Positions 7,830-16,990 of a stretch of 33,995 bases of DNA are shown here, in pieces. The stretch is taken from contig JAJFKB010000006.1 of NCBI GenBank assembly GCA_021773395.1, positions 1 to 33,995 on the forward strand, written 5' to 3'. Under the pieces are notes generated by a model. The model saw nothing but the letters and a program-made list of their open reading frames with translations. It did not search any database and was not told the origin of the DNA. The translations under genes and the position numbers were made by a program. This DNA is from Gammaproteobacteria bacterium (lineage in GTDB: Bacteria > Pseudomonadota > Gammaproteobacteria > Pseudomonadales > IMCC2047). Each line of letters starts with the position of its first letter. The first letter of the stretch is position 1.

Positions 7830-7850
7830 TATTGTGATCGACTTGCGGCC

Positions 7851-9257
7851 TTACAGACTGTAGTACATATCAAACTCAACCGGGTGAGTGGTCATGTTTA
7901 ACTGTTCGACCTCGGCAGCTTTCAGATTAATGAAACCGTCGATCATGTCATCAGTAAATACGCCGCCACTAGTTAGGAAGGCGCGATCCTGATCCAAAGC
8001 TTCCAGTGCCTGGCTAAGTGAGGATGCAACAGTCGGAATGTCGGCAGCCTCTTCCGCGGGCAGATCGTACAGGTCTTTGTCCATAGCGTCGCCAGGATGT
8101 ATCTTATTCTGAATACCGTCGAGGCCAGCCATCAGCATTGCTGAAAATGCCAGGTAAGGGTTGGCTGTAGGGTCAGGGAAACGTACTTCAACGCGGCGTG
8201 CTTTCGGGCTGCTCACGTGGGGGATACGAATCGAAGCCGAGCGGTTGCGAGCTGAATAAGCCAGCATTACTGGCGCTTCGAAGCCCGGAACCAGACGTTT
8301 GTATGAGTTGGTGGAGGCGTTAGTAAAGGCATTCAGTGCGCGTGCGTGCTTAATGATACCGCCGATGTAGTAGAGGGCGTCGTCAGAAAGACCTGCATAG
8401 CCGTCTCCAGCAAACGTGTTTTCCCCGTCTTTGCCGATAGACTGATGCACGTGCATGCCGCTACCGTTGTCACCTACCAGCGGTTTGGGCATAAAGGTGG
8501 CTGTCTTACCATAGGCGTGTGCAACATTCTGGACGCAGTATTTTAATATCTGAACTTCGTCAGCCTTGCGCACCAGTGTGCTGAATCGAGTGCCAATTTC
8601 ACACTGTCCGGCGGTACCCACTTCGTGGTGATGTACTTCAACGTCAACGCCCATTTGTTCCATAGCGCTACACATGGCTGCACGCAGGTCATGCAGAGAA
8701 TCGACGGGAGGCACGGGAAAGTAACCGCCCTTGATGCCAGGTCGATGGCCCATGTTGCCACCTTCAATTTCGGAAGAGGAAGACCAGGCTGCTTCTTCAG
8801 AATTAACGCTATATCCTGCACCATGAATGCCCGAATGCCATTTTACATCGTCGAATACGAAAAATTCGGGTTCTGGTCCGAAGAAGGCGATGTCGCCAAT
8901 GCCGGTAGATTTCAGGTACTCTTCAGCACGAATAGCAACCGAACGAGGATCACGCTCGTAGCCCTGCATGGTTGTCGGCTCAATGATGTTACAACGCAGG
9001 TTGAGCGTTACTTCTTCGGTAAAAGGGTCGAGAACGGCGCTGCTATCGTCAGGCATCAGGATCATGTCAGATTCGTTAATACCTTTCCAGCCAGCTATAG
9101 ATGAGCCGTCGAACATTTTGCCTATCTCAAAAAATTCGCTATCGATTTCAGAGATGGGCATAGAGAGGTGCTGCTCTTTCCCGCGCGTATCAGTAAAGCG
9201 CAGATCTACCCACTTTACGTCATTTTCTTCAATCATTTTGAGAGTGTTTTCTGACAT
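7851..9257 (-). CDS. glnA: Glutamine synthetase type I (GlnA)
   Basis: The enzyme makes glutamine from glutamate, ammonia and ATP, and works as a cytoplasmic dodecamer. The 468 residues are the usual length of adenylylated GSI-beta. Visible signatures are [13 protein letters not shown] near the N-terminus, the ATP-binding region [16 protein letters not shown], and the glutamate-binding segment [11 protein letters not shown]. The Tyr in [10 protein letters not shown] corresponds to the adenylylation site, so activity is probably also controlled by GlnE. A GGAG site lies before ATG 9257. The sigma-54 promoter at 9372-9387 and NtrC sites beyond it show nitrogen control; ntrBC lie downstream. Confidence 0.98.
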   Translation of the reverse strand: MSENTLKMIEENDVKWVDLRFTDTRGKEQHLSMPISEIDSEFFEIGKMFDGSSIAGWKGINESDMILMPDDSSAVLDPFTEEVTLNLRCNIIEPTTMQGYERDPRSVAIRAEEYLKSTGIGDIAFFGPEPEFFVFDDVKWHSGIHGAGYSVNSEEAAWSSSSEIEGGNMGHRPGIKGGYFPVPPVDSLHDLRAAMCSAMEQMGVDVEVHHHEVGTAGQCEIGTRFSTLVRKADEVQILKYCVQNVAHAYGKTATFMPKPLVGDNGSGMHVHQSIGKDGENTFAGDGYAGLSDDALYYIGGIIKHARALNAFTNASTNSYKRLVPGFEAPVMLAYSARNRSASIRIPHVSSPKARRVEVRFPDPTANPYLAFSAMLMAGLDGIQNKIHPGDAMDKDLYDLPAEEAADIPTVASSLSQALEALDQDRAFLTSGGVFTDDMIDGFINLKAAEVEQLNMTTHPVEFDMYYSL

Positions 9258-9371
9258 CGTTTATGTCTCCGTTAATGTAGTCATTCGATTGAGTTTATAA
9301 AACCCTTGGGTTGCGTAGCGCGTCACAGAGCTGCGACTAACCAAGGCCTAAATATCAAGTGCCAAATTTTC

Positions 9372-9387
9372 TGCAAATTATATGCCA
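9372..9387 (-). promoter_or_regulatory. Sigma-54 promoter of glnA
   Basis: On the minus strand the sequence is TGGCATATAATTTGCA. It has the invariant GG and GC separated by exactly 10 bases, and 11 of the bases fit TGGCACG-N4-TTGCA. It lies about 115 bases upstream of the glnA start, and NtrC sites are correctly placed further upstream. It corresponds to glnAp2 of enteric bacteria. Confidence 0.88.
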
Positions 9388-9449
9388 TCCTTATCCGGGT
9401 GTAACCTATTGATTTTGCGCAGCAAAAAAAGATAAACATCCTGCTTGTT

Positions 9450-9466
9450 TGCACCAAAAAAGACCA
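9450..9466. promoter_or_regulatory. Weak NtrC half-palindrome upstream of glnA
   Basis: TGCACCAAAAAAGACCA keeps the left NtrC arm (TGCACC) but has a poor right arm. Its centre is about 30 bases (three helical turns) from the strong site at 9480-9496, the spacing expected for cooperative NtrC binding. Confidence 0.5.
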
Positions 9467-9479
9467 TTTGAATTATTTG

Positions 9480-9496
9480 CGCACCTTTATGGTGCA
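9480..9496. promoter_or_regulatory. Strong NtrC binding site upstream of glnA
   Basis: CGCACCTTTATGGTGCA contains the perfect inverted repeat GCACC-N5-GGTGC, nearly identical to the NtrC consensus. It is about 110 bases upstream of the sigma-54 promoter, a normal enhancer distance. The TAA stop of the TusA-like gene (9487-9489) lies inside its centre. Confidence 0.85.
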
Positions 9497-9744
9497 ATTT
9501 GCCCTACTTTGATTATTATCTTAATTAACCGATCCTCTTGCTGGGTGTCTACGACATGATGCCCATTGATGCGGCACCACGTAGGGATATCCTGTAACGT
9601 TCCCGGATCGGTGCAGAGTACCTCCAGTAAATCACCTTTGTTGAGTGTTTTGATTTTGTCCTGCGTCCTGATTACCGGGATTGGACAAAGCAGGCGCTGT
9701 GCATTAAGTTGATGTACCTGCTGCTTCTGGCTGGGGCTATTCAT
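9487..9744 (-). CDS. TusA-family sulfur carrier
   Basis: This small cytoplasmic protein of 85 residues has the TusA fold (DUF/SirA family). The motif CPIPVIRTQDKI places the sulfur-carrying Cys at position 20, as in TusA (Cys19 in E. coli). The rest follows the family pattern: a GDLLEVLCTDPGT strand-loop, then D-IP-WC...GH. Cys44 and Cys57 are extra. Its ATG overlaps the TGA of the PP-loop gene (ATGA, 9741-9744), so the two are translationally coupled and the partner is the likely recipient or donor of persulfide sulfur. I do not call it tusA itself, because the context is not the enteric one. Confidence 0.85.
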   Translation of the reverse strand: MNSPSQKQQVHQLNAQRLLCPIPVIRTQDKIKTLNKGDLLEVLCTDPGTLQDIPTWCRINGHHVVDTQQEDRLIKIIIKVGQIAP

Positions 9745-10802
9745 ATAAACCAGGCTTTTGGGATGTCATCAGCAAGCAGTGGTGCTATCTGTAGCAGCCT
9801 AACTTCGCCATCCATTTTATCTATTTGTACTTCAACCGTATCCTCAGCTCGTCCCTGGCTGTAACGAGCAACAATGCGCGCGGCAAGGGCAAGATCTTCA
9901 TCATTAGGCGTGCCGTCCACTAGCGCCAGTGGCCCAGGGTGGCTGAGTATGCGAATGTTGGTGAACTCTTTGCGATAGCCCTCAAGGAAATTGTTTTCGC
10001 CTTCTTCGCGACTAACCATTATCTTGAATCGTTCGTTAGGGCGAATATGTCGGCCGATTTTTAACAGCAGGATATCGTCCAGCTCATAGCGGCGTTCGCC
10101 TCTTGCCTGCCACAGATCGGCTAATTTTCGAGAGTAACTCTCGTCGGTTAGAAAGCAGCAACCACCTGCCGGTTGAGCAAAATCATCAAAACCAAGCTGG
10201 TGGGCCAATTCGATTTGCGGTTTACGGTTTCGGCCGTGAAAATCATAGAGCCGCTCACGGTCCACCCAGCCTTCTCTTTCGGGCAAAGTGGGGGGTAGGT
10301 TTTTGGCACAGAGTGGCCGCAACAGTCGATCTTCGGCCCCGGATTCTTTGGCAATAATAGGCATGGTGTCAGCGCGCTGTGATTTGGGGCGCTGCCCTAC
10401 CACTTCGCCAGTGATAATAAAGTCAAAATCGTTTTCTTCCATCCAGGCCCAGGCTTGCGCCTGGTTAACCATAAATATCTTGCAATCCAGGCAAGGATTC
10501 AGATTTTGCCCATAACCATGTTTTGGGTTGATCACGATATCTTTGTACTGTTCAGAGATATCGATTATATGCAGCTTGATGCCCAGCTGTTCAGCCGTCC
10601 ATAGTGCGTTGTTACGTTTTTCTTTCCTTTTGTCCTTTTTTCGAATTGCGTGAGTATGCCCCTCAACACAGAAGCCAGTATAGAAATTGATACCTTCGAC
10701 ATGTACGCCCTGATCCTTTATGACCTTGGCTGCGAGCATTGAATCGAGGCCGCCGGAGATGAGCGCTACGGCTTTGCGCTGTTCTATTTGACTTGATGGC
10801 AT
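9741..10802 (-). CDS. PP-loop ATPase, thiouridylase-like (uncharacterised sulfur transferase)
   Basis: The product is a 353-residue adenylating enzyme of the N-type PP-loop class. The loop is ALISGGLDSM (residues 14-22), near the N-terminus as in MnmA, ThiI and TtcA. Further conserved blocks are NPCLDCKIFM (Cys104 and Cys107), TGEVVGQRPKSQ (131-142), and GWVDRERLYDFHGRNRKPQ followed by PAGGCCFLTD (Cys215-216). The pattern matches a poorly studied bacterial family often labelled tRNA thiolation enzyme or tRNA methyltransferase by similarity. The four cysteines could bind an Fe-S cluster or relay sulfur. The overlapping TusA-like gene supports sulfur transfer; the substrate (a tRNA base or other) is unknown. 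ATG 10802 precedes the family's usual start; GTG 10877 is a possible longer start. Confidence 0.75.
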   Translation of the reverse strand: MPSSQIEQRKAVALISGGLDSMLAAKVIKDQGVHVEGINFYTGFCVEGHTHAIRKKDKRKEKRNNALWTAEQLGIKLHIIDISEQYKDIVINPKHGYGQNLNPCLDCKIFMVNQAQAWAWMEENDFDFIITGEVVGQRPKSQRADTMPIIAKESGAEDRLLRPLCAKNLPPTLPEREGWVDRERLYDFHGRNRKPQIELAHQLGFDDFAQPAGGCCFLTDESYSRKLADLWQARGERRYELDDILLLKIGRHIRPNERFKIMVSREEGENNFLEGYRKEFTNIRILSHPGPLALVDGTPNDEDLALAARIVARYSQGRAEDTVEVQIDKMDGEVRLLQIAPLLADDIPKAWFI

Positions 10803-10912
10803 GGCTTTTTTTGGGTTGTGACCTGGCAAACGGCTGAAAGGGTTGCAGATTATACCTGCATCGCAAAGGGATTTCACCTGCTCTGAATGTGTCCATTGCG
10901 TAAGAAATTAGG

Positions 10913-10941
10913 TGTTAAGGCAGGCGATACGGGTATATAAT
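10913..10941 (+). promoter_or_regulatory. Sigma-70 promoter of typA
   Basis: A perfect -10 box TATAAT (10936-10941) with a weak -35 (TGTTAA, 10913-10918) at 17-base spacing. Transcription would start near 10948, about 25 bases before the GTG start of typA. Confidence 0.6.
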
Positions 10942-10972
10942 CCGCGCCTCGCAAAATAAACTGGATTGAACA

Positions 10973-12790
10973 GTGATCGAAAAGCTTAGGAATATCGCTA
11001 TCATAGCGCACGTTGACCACGGAAAAACCACCCTGGTTGATAAACTGCTGCAGCAGTCAGGAACCCTTGACCGCAAAGACCAGGGTGCCGAGCGCATCAT
11101 GGATTCCAATGATCAGGAAAGAGAGCGCGGCATCACGATTCTGGCAAAGAATACGGCGATCGAGTGGGGCGGGTTTCATATCAATATTGTGGATACACCC
11201 GGACACGCCGATTTCGGTGGTGAAGTCGAGCGTGTTTTATCGATGGTCGATTCTGTCTTATTGTTGGTGGATGCGGTGGATGGGCCGATGCCGCAGACCC
11301 GTTTTGTTACTCAGAAGGCGTTTGATAGTGGTTTGAACCCGATTCTTGTGGTGAACAAGGTAGATCGTCCTGGCGCTCGCCCTGACTGGGTAGTTGATCA
11401 GGTCTTTGATCTATTTGACCGATTGGGGGCCAATGATGAACAGCTGGATTTCCCTATCATCTATGCGTCTGCGTTAAATGGAGTTGCGGGTTCTGAGGCA
11501 GATCAGCTGGCCGAGGATATGCAGCCACTGTTTGAAATGATTGTGGATCGTGTGCCTTCTCCAAAAGTAGATGCCGAAGGGCCTCTGCAGATGCAAATCA
11601 GTGCCCTGGATTATAACAGTTATGTTGGGGTCATCGGGGTTGGCCGAATTACCCGTGGCAAAATAGCGCCAAATGAGCCTGTGGTGATCGTGAATGCACA
11701 GGGCGATAAAAGAAAAGGTCGCGTGTTGCAGGTGATGGGACATTTGGGACTCGATAGAGTCGACGTAGCTCAGGCTGAAGCTGGCGATATCGTTTGTATA
11801 ACGGGTATCGATGGGCTCCAAATTTCAGATACACTCTGTGATCCGAGTCATCCGGAGGCGATGCCACCATTGACCGTCGACGAGCCGACGGTCAGTATGA
11901 CTTTTCAGGTGAACGATTCACCATTCTCGGGTCAGGATGGTAAATACGTCACCTCACGAAATATCAGAGATCGTCTGGAACAAGAATTAATTCATAATGT
12001 GGCGCTGCGTGTGAAGCAGGGGGACAGCCCTGATAAATTCAAGGTTTCAGGGCGTGGTGAACTGCATCTTTCGGTATTGATCGAAACCATGCGTCGTGAA
12101 GGTTATGAATTGGGGGTTTCACGACCTGAAGTGATCCAGAAGGAAGTGGACGGAGAAATTCACGAACCCTTTGAGCAAGTGGTTATAGATATTGAAGACA
12201 AACACCAGGGCGCCATCATGGAAGAGTTGGGCCTGCGCAAAGCAGAGTTGACCAATATGGAACCGGACGGCAAGGGGCGCGTAAAACTGGAGTTTGTTGT
12301 GCCTTCCCGTGGTTTAATTGGTTTTCGGTCGCAGTTTTTAACCATGACTTCTGGTTCTGGCATCATGACTAGTATCTTTGATCATTACGGCCCTGTGAAG
12401 CTGGGTGAGGTGGTGTACCGTCAAAATGGTGTGTTGGTTTCGATGGTGAAAGGTAAAACACTTGGTTACTCGCTGTTTAATCTGCAGGAGCGTGGACGTC
12501 TGTTTGTCGGGCACGGTATTGATGTGTATGAGGGACAAATCGTCGGTCTGCATTCACGGGGCAACGATTTGACGGTTAACCCAACCAAAGCCAAGCAGTT
12601 GACCAATGTTCGAGCTTCCGGTACGGATGAGAACATTGTTCTTACTCCACCCGTTCGACATACGCTGGAGCAGGCTCTGGAATTTATCGAGGATGATGAG
12701 TTGGTTGAGGTGACTCCTAACAACATCAGGTTACGTAAAAAACTGTTGCTCGAGCATGAGCGCAAGAAAGCATCCCGTGGAGTAAGCTAA
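10973..12790 (+). CDS. typA: Translational GTPase TypA/BipA
   Basis: This is a ribosome-associated GTPase that helps 50S assembly and stress adaptation. At 605 residues it is of full length. The G domain shows G1 [11 protein letters not shown], the G2 region with [10 protein letters not shown]3 [16 protein letters not shown] and G4 [11 protein letters not shown]-like domains follow, and the BipA-specific C-terminal part includes [20 protein letters not shown] and [13 protein letters not shown]. Translation begins at GTG 10973 ([16 protein letters not shown]), matching the family start. The gene is transcribed alone from the promoter just upstream and converges with aceK. Confidence 0.97.
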   Translation: MIEKLRNIAIIAHVDHGKTTLVDKLLQQSGTLDRKDQGAERIMDSNDQERERGITILAKNTAIEWGGFHINIVDTPGHADFGGEVERVLSMVDSVLLLVDAVDGPMPQTRFVTQKAFDSGLNPILVVNKVDRPGARPDWVVDQVFDLFDRLGANDEQLDFPIIYASALNGVAGSEADQLAEDMQPLFEMIVDRVPSPKVDAEGPLQMQISALDYNSYVGVIGVGRITRGKIAPNEPVVIVNAQGDKRKGRVLQVMGHLGLDRVDVAQAEAGDIVCITGIDGLQISDTLCDPSHPEAMPPLTVDEPTVSMTFQVNDSPFSGQDGKYVTSRNIRDRLEQELIHNVALRVKQGDSPDKFKVSGRGELHLSVLIETMRREGYELGVSRPEVIQKEVDGEIHEPFEQVVIDIEDKHQGAIMEELGLRKAELTNMEPDGKGRVKLEFVVPSRGLIGFRSQFLTMTSGSGIMTSIFDHYGPVKLGEVVYRQNGVLVSMVKGKTLGYSLFNLQERGRLFVGHGIDVYEGQIVGLHSRGNDLTVNPTKAKQLTNVRASGTDENIVLTPPVRHTLEQALEFIEDDELVEVTPNNIRLRKKLLLEHERKKASRGVS

Positions 12791-12804
12791 AATAGCACCG
12801 ATTT

Positions 12805-12835
12805 AGGGAATCGATGACTTAGTCATGGGTTCCCT
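12805..12835. terminator. Hairpin between convergent typA and aceK
   Basis: AGGGAATC (12805-12812) pairs with GGTTCCCT (12828-12835). After one G/G mismatch, ATGAC (12814-12818) pairs with GTCAT (12822-12826) around a TTA loop. The long stem in a 60-base convergent gap suggests a bidirectional terminator, although neither side has a clean T-run. Confidence 0.55.
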
Positions 12836-12850
12836 GGCTCTCCATTATAT

Positions 12851-14605
12851 TTATTTGTTTATTTCGGCTTGCCAGGTGAAGCGTCGCTTCGCTGAGTAAG
12901 GAAGCACATCCATCACTTTGCCTTCAAGCAGCCCCTGTTGCAGTCCTTTCCAATAATCGGCATCAAAAATTTCCCGGTGGTTCTCATCAAAAATTTTGCG
13001 TACCAGAGGGTTGGCTAGAAGAAAGGTACGGAACTCTTCCGGAAATACGTCATTTGGGCTAACCGAGTACCAGGGTTCTGCCGCCATTTCCTGCTCTGGG
13101 GTGCGCGGCTCCGGGATTTTTCGGAAGTTGCATTCGGTGAGCGGGCAGATCTCGTCGTAATCATAAAAGACGACTCGATTATGCCGGGTAACGCCGAAAT
13201 TTTTAAACAGCATGTCGCCCGGGAAGATGTTGGCCGCCGCCAGTTCCTTGATGGCATTGCCGTAGCCATCAATAGCGACCTTGGCTTCTTTTTCTGTGGC
13301 ATTATCCAGATAAATGTTAAGCGGCGTCATACGGCGCTCAACATAGAGATGCCTGATGAGTATTTTGTCGCCGCGGATCTCTACAGTCGATGGTGCGACT
13401 TTCAATAGTTCGTCGATTAACTCCTGAGAAAAACGATCCTTGGGAAAAAGAGCGTTGCTGAATTCCTGTGTGTCCGCCATGCGTCCCGCCCTTTCATGAC
13501 GCGAAACCAGCATGTACTTATCCTTAACGGTTTGCTTGGTCATCTCTTTTGGTGGAGTAAAACGGTCTTTGATGATTTTGAATACCCGCTCATAGGAGGG
13601 CAGGGTAAAAACGCTCATAACCATCCCCTTGATGCCGGGCGCGACGATAAATTTGTCGTCGGTTTTTTTCAGGTGATTGAGAAATTCCCTATTAAACTCG
13701 GTTTTACTGTGACGGTTAAAGCCGATCGAGTTATAGAGTTCTGAATAGGGCTTCCAGGGCATAAGGTCTTTCAGGAAACGCACAATTTCTGAGGGTACCG
13801 GGGCGTCCACCTTAAAGTATGCTCGAGTGAAACTGAAGATAATGCTCAACTCGTCGGGATCAAAAATAAGAGTGTCTACATAGAGCTTTCTCTGTTCATT
13901 TTGCAGCACCGGTAATACAAAAGGCACGGAAAGTTCTTCGCTGATCACCTTCCCGATCAGGTAGGCAGCCTTGCTTCGGTAAAAAACCGATTTGTGAATA
14001 ATGGTATAGGCGTCCTTGTTGCGAATAATATCTGCCGGTAGTTCTTTTAAAATGACATTGCGCATATTCTCTATGTCACGCTCGACATTTTCATAGGGCA
14101 ATCCAAGATCAAAATCATGAATAATGCTGGCTAGCAAGTCGCGAAGGTTACCTTTTGAGTGGTAGTAATTGAAAATATTGGTGTCCAGGCCAATCGTTCT
14201 GGAGAACTGATCCTCAGAAGGGAATACAAAAAGATATTTATTGGAAATGTGTTCATGATCGAAGAATTTACAGTAAATGGAATTAAAGAATGTCTCGGCA
14301 ATTTCAAAATTTGTTAAATCTTGAATTAATACCGAGTACTCCAGCTTGGCATCGGCCCAGATAGGTGGCTCCATTACATGCTCATGTGCGACTGCGAGAA
14401 CCTGCTCTTTAACCGCGAGAATTTTATCCAGATACATGTTGATGCGGTCTTTAGATGCCTGCTGGCAAGATTTCCAGTCGGCATCCATAAAGCGCTGCCT
14501 CGCACCCAGTGTATATCGTTCGAATTCTGTAAAATAATTGTGGAATCCGTCGAGAATGATTTGAGCAATTTCTTTGGCGAGCGTGGGAGAGCTTTTTTCA
14601 GTCAT
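12851..14605 (-). CDS. aceK: Isocitrate dehydrogenase kinase/phosphatase AceK
   Basis: This bifunctional enzyme phosphorylates and dephosphorylates isocitrate dehydrogenase, setting carbon flow between the TCA cycle and the glyoxylate bypass. The 584 residues match the family (about 580). An N-terminal regulatory domain is followed by a kinase-like domain, with the ATP region IVAPGIKGMVMSVFTLPSYE and the catalytic segment GDMLFKNFGVTRHNRVVFYD then YDEICPLTECNFR. ATG 14605 (MTEKSSPTLAKEIAQ) has AAGG 10 bases upstream; an upstream TTG (14629) is less likely. It stands apart from aceA and aceB, which are not in the window. Confidence 0.96.
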   Translation of the reverse strand: MTEKSSPTLAKEIAQIILDGFHNYFTEFERYTLGARQRFMDADWKSCQQASKDRINMYLDKILAVKEQVLAVAHEHVMEPPIWADAKLEYSVLIQDLTNFEIAETFFNSIYCKFFDHEHISNKYLFVFPSEDQFSRTIGLDTNIFNYYHSKGNLRDLLASIIHDFDLGLPYENVERDIENMRNVILKELPADIIRNKDAYTIIHKSVFYRSKAAYLIGKVISEELSVPFVLPVLQNEQRKLYVDTLIFDPDELSIIFSFTRAYFKVDAPVPSEIVRFLKDLMPWKPYSELYNSIGFNRHSKTEFNREFLNHLKKTDDKFIVAPGIKGMVMSVFTLPSYERVFKIIKDRFTPPKEMTKQTVKDKYMLVSRHERAGRMADTQEFSNALFPKDRFSQELIDELLKVAPSTVEIRGDKILIRHLYVERRMTPLNIYLDNATEKEAKVAIDGYGNAIKELAAANIFPGDMLFKNFGVTRHNRVVFYDYDEICPLTECNFRKIPEPRTPEQEMAAEPWYSVSPNDVFPEEFRTFLLANPLVRKIFDENHREIFDADYWKGLQQGLLEGKVMDVLPYSAKRRFTWQAEINK

Positions 14606-14791
14606 GCTTGGTAAACCTTGGTTAATCAATTCTTCCAGCGATATGAGCCCGGATTGTAGCCTACCCGTTGCGCTGCGAACAGTTCATCAAGGCATGATGA
14701 TATGATTTTGAGGGGCAAGGTGTTATTCCATACGTTTTGGGATAAGCTTTAGTGGCTTGGATATATTGATGCAGATAATGGGGGATTGATA
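14606..14791. promoter_or_regulatory. Divergent aceK-pip intergenic region
   Basis: This 186-base region between divergent genes must hold both promoters. TTATTCC (14723-14729) and GGGATAA (14739-14745) form an inverted repeat with one G-T pair and a 9-base spacer, a possible operator. No strong -35/-10 pairs were recognised. Confidence 0.35.
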
Positions 14792-15760
14792 ATGCTGATG
14801 CTCTACCCGGAAGTGAAACCCTATAATAAATTTCGGTTAAAAGTGAGCGATCTGCATGAGATTTATGTGGAGGAATGTGGCAATCAGGAGGGTATACCCG
14901 CCGTTGTGGTGCATGGTGGACCGGGTGCCGGTTGTGATGCAAATATGCGACGTTTTTTTGATACGACACATTATCGTATCATTTTGTTTGATCAAAGAGG
15001 TGCTGGGCGTTCATCACCGCATGCCGAGCTTGAGCAAAATACTACGTCTGAGCTGATTGCGGATATGGAGGCAATTCGAACCCGATTGGGTATAGAGCGC
15101 TGGGTGTTGTTTGGTGGATCCTGGGGTTCCACGCTCAGTCTGGCTTATGCTCAGACGTATCCGGGTAACGTGCTGGGGCTGATTCTGAGAGGCATTTTTC
15201 TGTGCCGGGATCAGGATTTACGCTGGTTTTATCAGGATGGTGCCAGCCACATCTTTCCGGACTATTGGGAGGATTTTCAGCGTCTGATTCCACTGCACGA
15301 ACGGGATAATTACATAGCTGCTTATCACCGAAGATTGGTAGGTGCTGATGATGTCTTGCGGATGGCTGCGGCCAAGGCGTGGGCGGTTTGGGAAGCACGT
15401 TGCGCTACTTTGCGACCCAATCACGATGTAGTAGAACATTTTGCTGAGCCGCATGTGGCCATGTCCCTGGCGCGTATTGAAGCGCATTATTTTATGAATC
15501 AAATTTTTATGGAACCGAATCAGCTACTGCGAGATGCCGGGAAATTGGCCGGGCTGCCTGGTGTGATCGTACATGGGCGCTATGATATGGTTTGCCCGTT
15601 AGACAATGCGGTAGACTTGCACCGTGCCTGGCTCGATTCTCATTTGGAAATCGTGCGAGATGCAGGGCATTCGGCGTTAGAGCCAGGTATTGTAGATGGG
15701 CTGATTCGTGCGACGCGCGATATGGCGAATCGCTTTCAGCATTTGATTGGTGATCTTTAG
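14792..15760 (+). CDS. pip: Proline iminopeptidase
   Basis: This is a cytoplasmic alpha/beta-hydrolase (peptidase family S33) that removes N-terminal proline from peptides. The oxyanion region is [11 protein letters not shown], followed by the FDQRGAGRS signature. The nucleophile Ser lies in the elbow [14 protein letters not shown]. The catalytic Asp is in the segment GRYDMVCP and the His in DAGHSALEP. The product is about 322 residues, normal for the family. ATG 14792 has GGGGA 6 bases upstream; ATG 14798 is a close alternative. The stop is one base before the dtd start, so the two form an operon. Confidence 0.93.
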   Translation: MLMLYPEVKPYNKFRLKVSDLHEIYVEECGNQEGIPAVVVHGGPGAGCDANMRRFFDTTHYRIILFDQRGAGRSSPHAELEQNTTSELIADMEAIRTRLGIERWVLFGGSWGSTLSLAYAQTYPGNVLGLILRGIFLCRDQDLRWFYQDGASHIFPDYWEDFQRLIPLHERDNYIAAYHRRLVGADDVLRMAAAKAWAVWEARCATLRPNHDVVEHFAEPHVAMSLARIEAHYFMNQIFMEPNQLLRDAGKLAGLPGVIVHGRYDMVCPLDNAVDLHRAWLDSHLEIVRDAGHSALEPGIVDGLIRATRDMANRFQHLIGDL

Positions 15761-15761
15761 C

Positions 15762-16199
15762 GTGCGGGCGTTGATTCAAAGAGTGGGTTCTGCGCATGTT
15801 CAGGTAGAGAGTAGGGTTACCGGATCTATTGGTCATGGGTTGCTGGTATTTTTGGGCGTGCAAAAAGGTGATGATAGGCAGTCTGCAGATCGATTGCTGG
15901 AAAAGGTGCTTTGTTACCGCGTTTTTTCTGATGCTGATGGAAAGATGAATTTAAACGTGCAACAGGTAGCAGGTGGGCTGCTTATTGTTTCGCAATTTAC
16001 CCTGGCAGCGGAAACAAAAAAAGGCTTGCGTCCGGGTTTTTCCCTAGCAGCGGAACCGGCAGAAGCACAAGAACTGTATGACTATTTTGTTACACAATCT
16101 CAATCCTGTTATGCACAGGTGGCGACGGGCGAATTCGCTGCTGATATGCAGGTTCATCTAGTCAATGATGGGCCGGTGACTTTTTTGCTGGAGGTCTAG
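15762..16199 (+). CDS. dtd: D-aminoacyl-tRNA deacylase
   Basis: The enzyme hydrolyses D-amino acids (and glycine) mischarged on tRNA. It has 145 residues with the family motifs [17 protein letters not shown] and C-terminal [11 protein letters not shown] (the Gly-cisPro region). The GTG at 15762 gives [13 protein letters not shown], aligning with the canonical MIALIQRV start; a longer frame from 15747 overlaps pip and lacks family support. Its TAG overlaps the tatC stop on the other strand (CTAG, 16196-16199). Confidence 0.95.
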   Translation: MRALIQRVGSAHVQVESRVTGSIGHGLLVFLGVQKGDDRQSADRLLEKVLCYRVFSDADGKMNLNVQQVAGGLLIVSQFTLAAETKKGLRPGFSLAAEPAEAQELYDYFVTQSQSCYAQVATGEFAADMQVHLVNDGPVTFLLEV

Positions 16200-16990
16200 G
16201 GGCCCCTGAATTGATCTTCACTCGCCCCATCTTCATTTGCTTTCTTGCGCCCTTGCGCCAGGCGGGCGAAGATGATGCCCGTTTCAAATAACAACCACAT
16301 GGGCAGAGCCAGCAACGTTTGGGAGATGATGTCTGGCGGTGTCAGCAGCATACCGAATACGAAGCATCCGACCAGAATATAGGGACGTTTACCGGTAAGA
16401 CTCGATATGGATACAGCCCCCGACATGATGAGTAGGAAGGTGGCGATGGGGATTTCGAAAGCGATACCGAAAGCGAAAAACAACTTAAGCACGAAGTCCA
16501 GATACTTATTGATATCGGTCATAATGCTCACGCCTTCCGGACCAGCACTGGTGAAAAATCCGAATACCAGAGGAAATACAACGTAATAGGCGAAGGCAAT
16601 GCCGATATAAAAGAGCATCACGCTGGAAAATAGCAGTGGGAAAGCGATGCGTTTTTCATGGCTGTACATGCCGGGTGCGATAAAGCTCCATGCCTGGTGC
16701 AGGATATAGGGGATTGCGAGAAAGACGGACAGCACCAGCGTTAATTTAAAAGGTGTAAAAAAGGGCGATGCCACTTCGGTGGCGATCATCGTCGCGCCTT
16801 CAGGCAGCAGTGCCCGGAGTGGCTCCGAGACAAACGCATAAATATCATTGGCAAAATAGAATGAGCCAAGAAACAGGAGCAATATCGCAATAACCGAATT
16901 GAGAATGCGTGTTCTTAATTCGATAAGGTGAGCGACCAGAGGTAGCTTCTCGTCCTCCTGCTCTTGATCGGAGTTATTATAGTCATTCAT
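16196..16990 (-). CDS. tatC: Sec-independent translocase subunit TatC
   Basis: This is the inner-membrane receptor for twin-arginine signal peptides and acts with TatA and TatB. It has 264 residues and six predicted membrane helices. The N-terminal signature [18 protein letters not shown] is present, as is the segment [20 protein letters not shown]. It overlaps tatB by 8 bases. Its TAG meets the dtd TAG in a shared CTAG. The Rieske, hydrogenase or molybdo-enzyme cargo implied by this system may include a molybdenum partner of the PadD-like anchor at the window end (inference). Confidence 0.97.
   Translation of the reverse strand: MNDYNNSDQEQEDEKLPLVAHLIELRTRILNSVIAILLLFLGSFYFANDIYAFVSEPLRALLPEGATMIATEVASPFFTPFKLTLVLSVFLAIPYILHQAWSFIAPGMYSHEKRIAFPLLFSSVMLFYIGIAFAYYVVFPLVFGFFTSAGPEGVSIMTDINKYLDFVLKLFFAFGIAFEIPIATFLLIMSGAVSISSLTGKRPYILVGCFVFGMLLTPPDIISQTLLALPMWLLFETGIIFARLAQGRKKANEDGASEDQFRGP

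Noticed and set aside
8625-9104. 159-codon plus-strand frame over glnA
   Set aside because: Antisense to a highly conserved gene; no ribosome site or motif.
9741-10802. Naming the PP-loop gene mnmA or thiI
   Set aside because: The PP-loop fits but the cysteine and downstream motifs differ from both, and no THUMP domain is visible.
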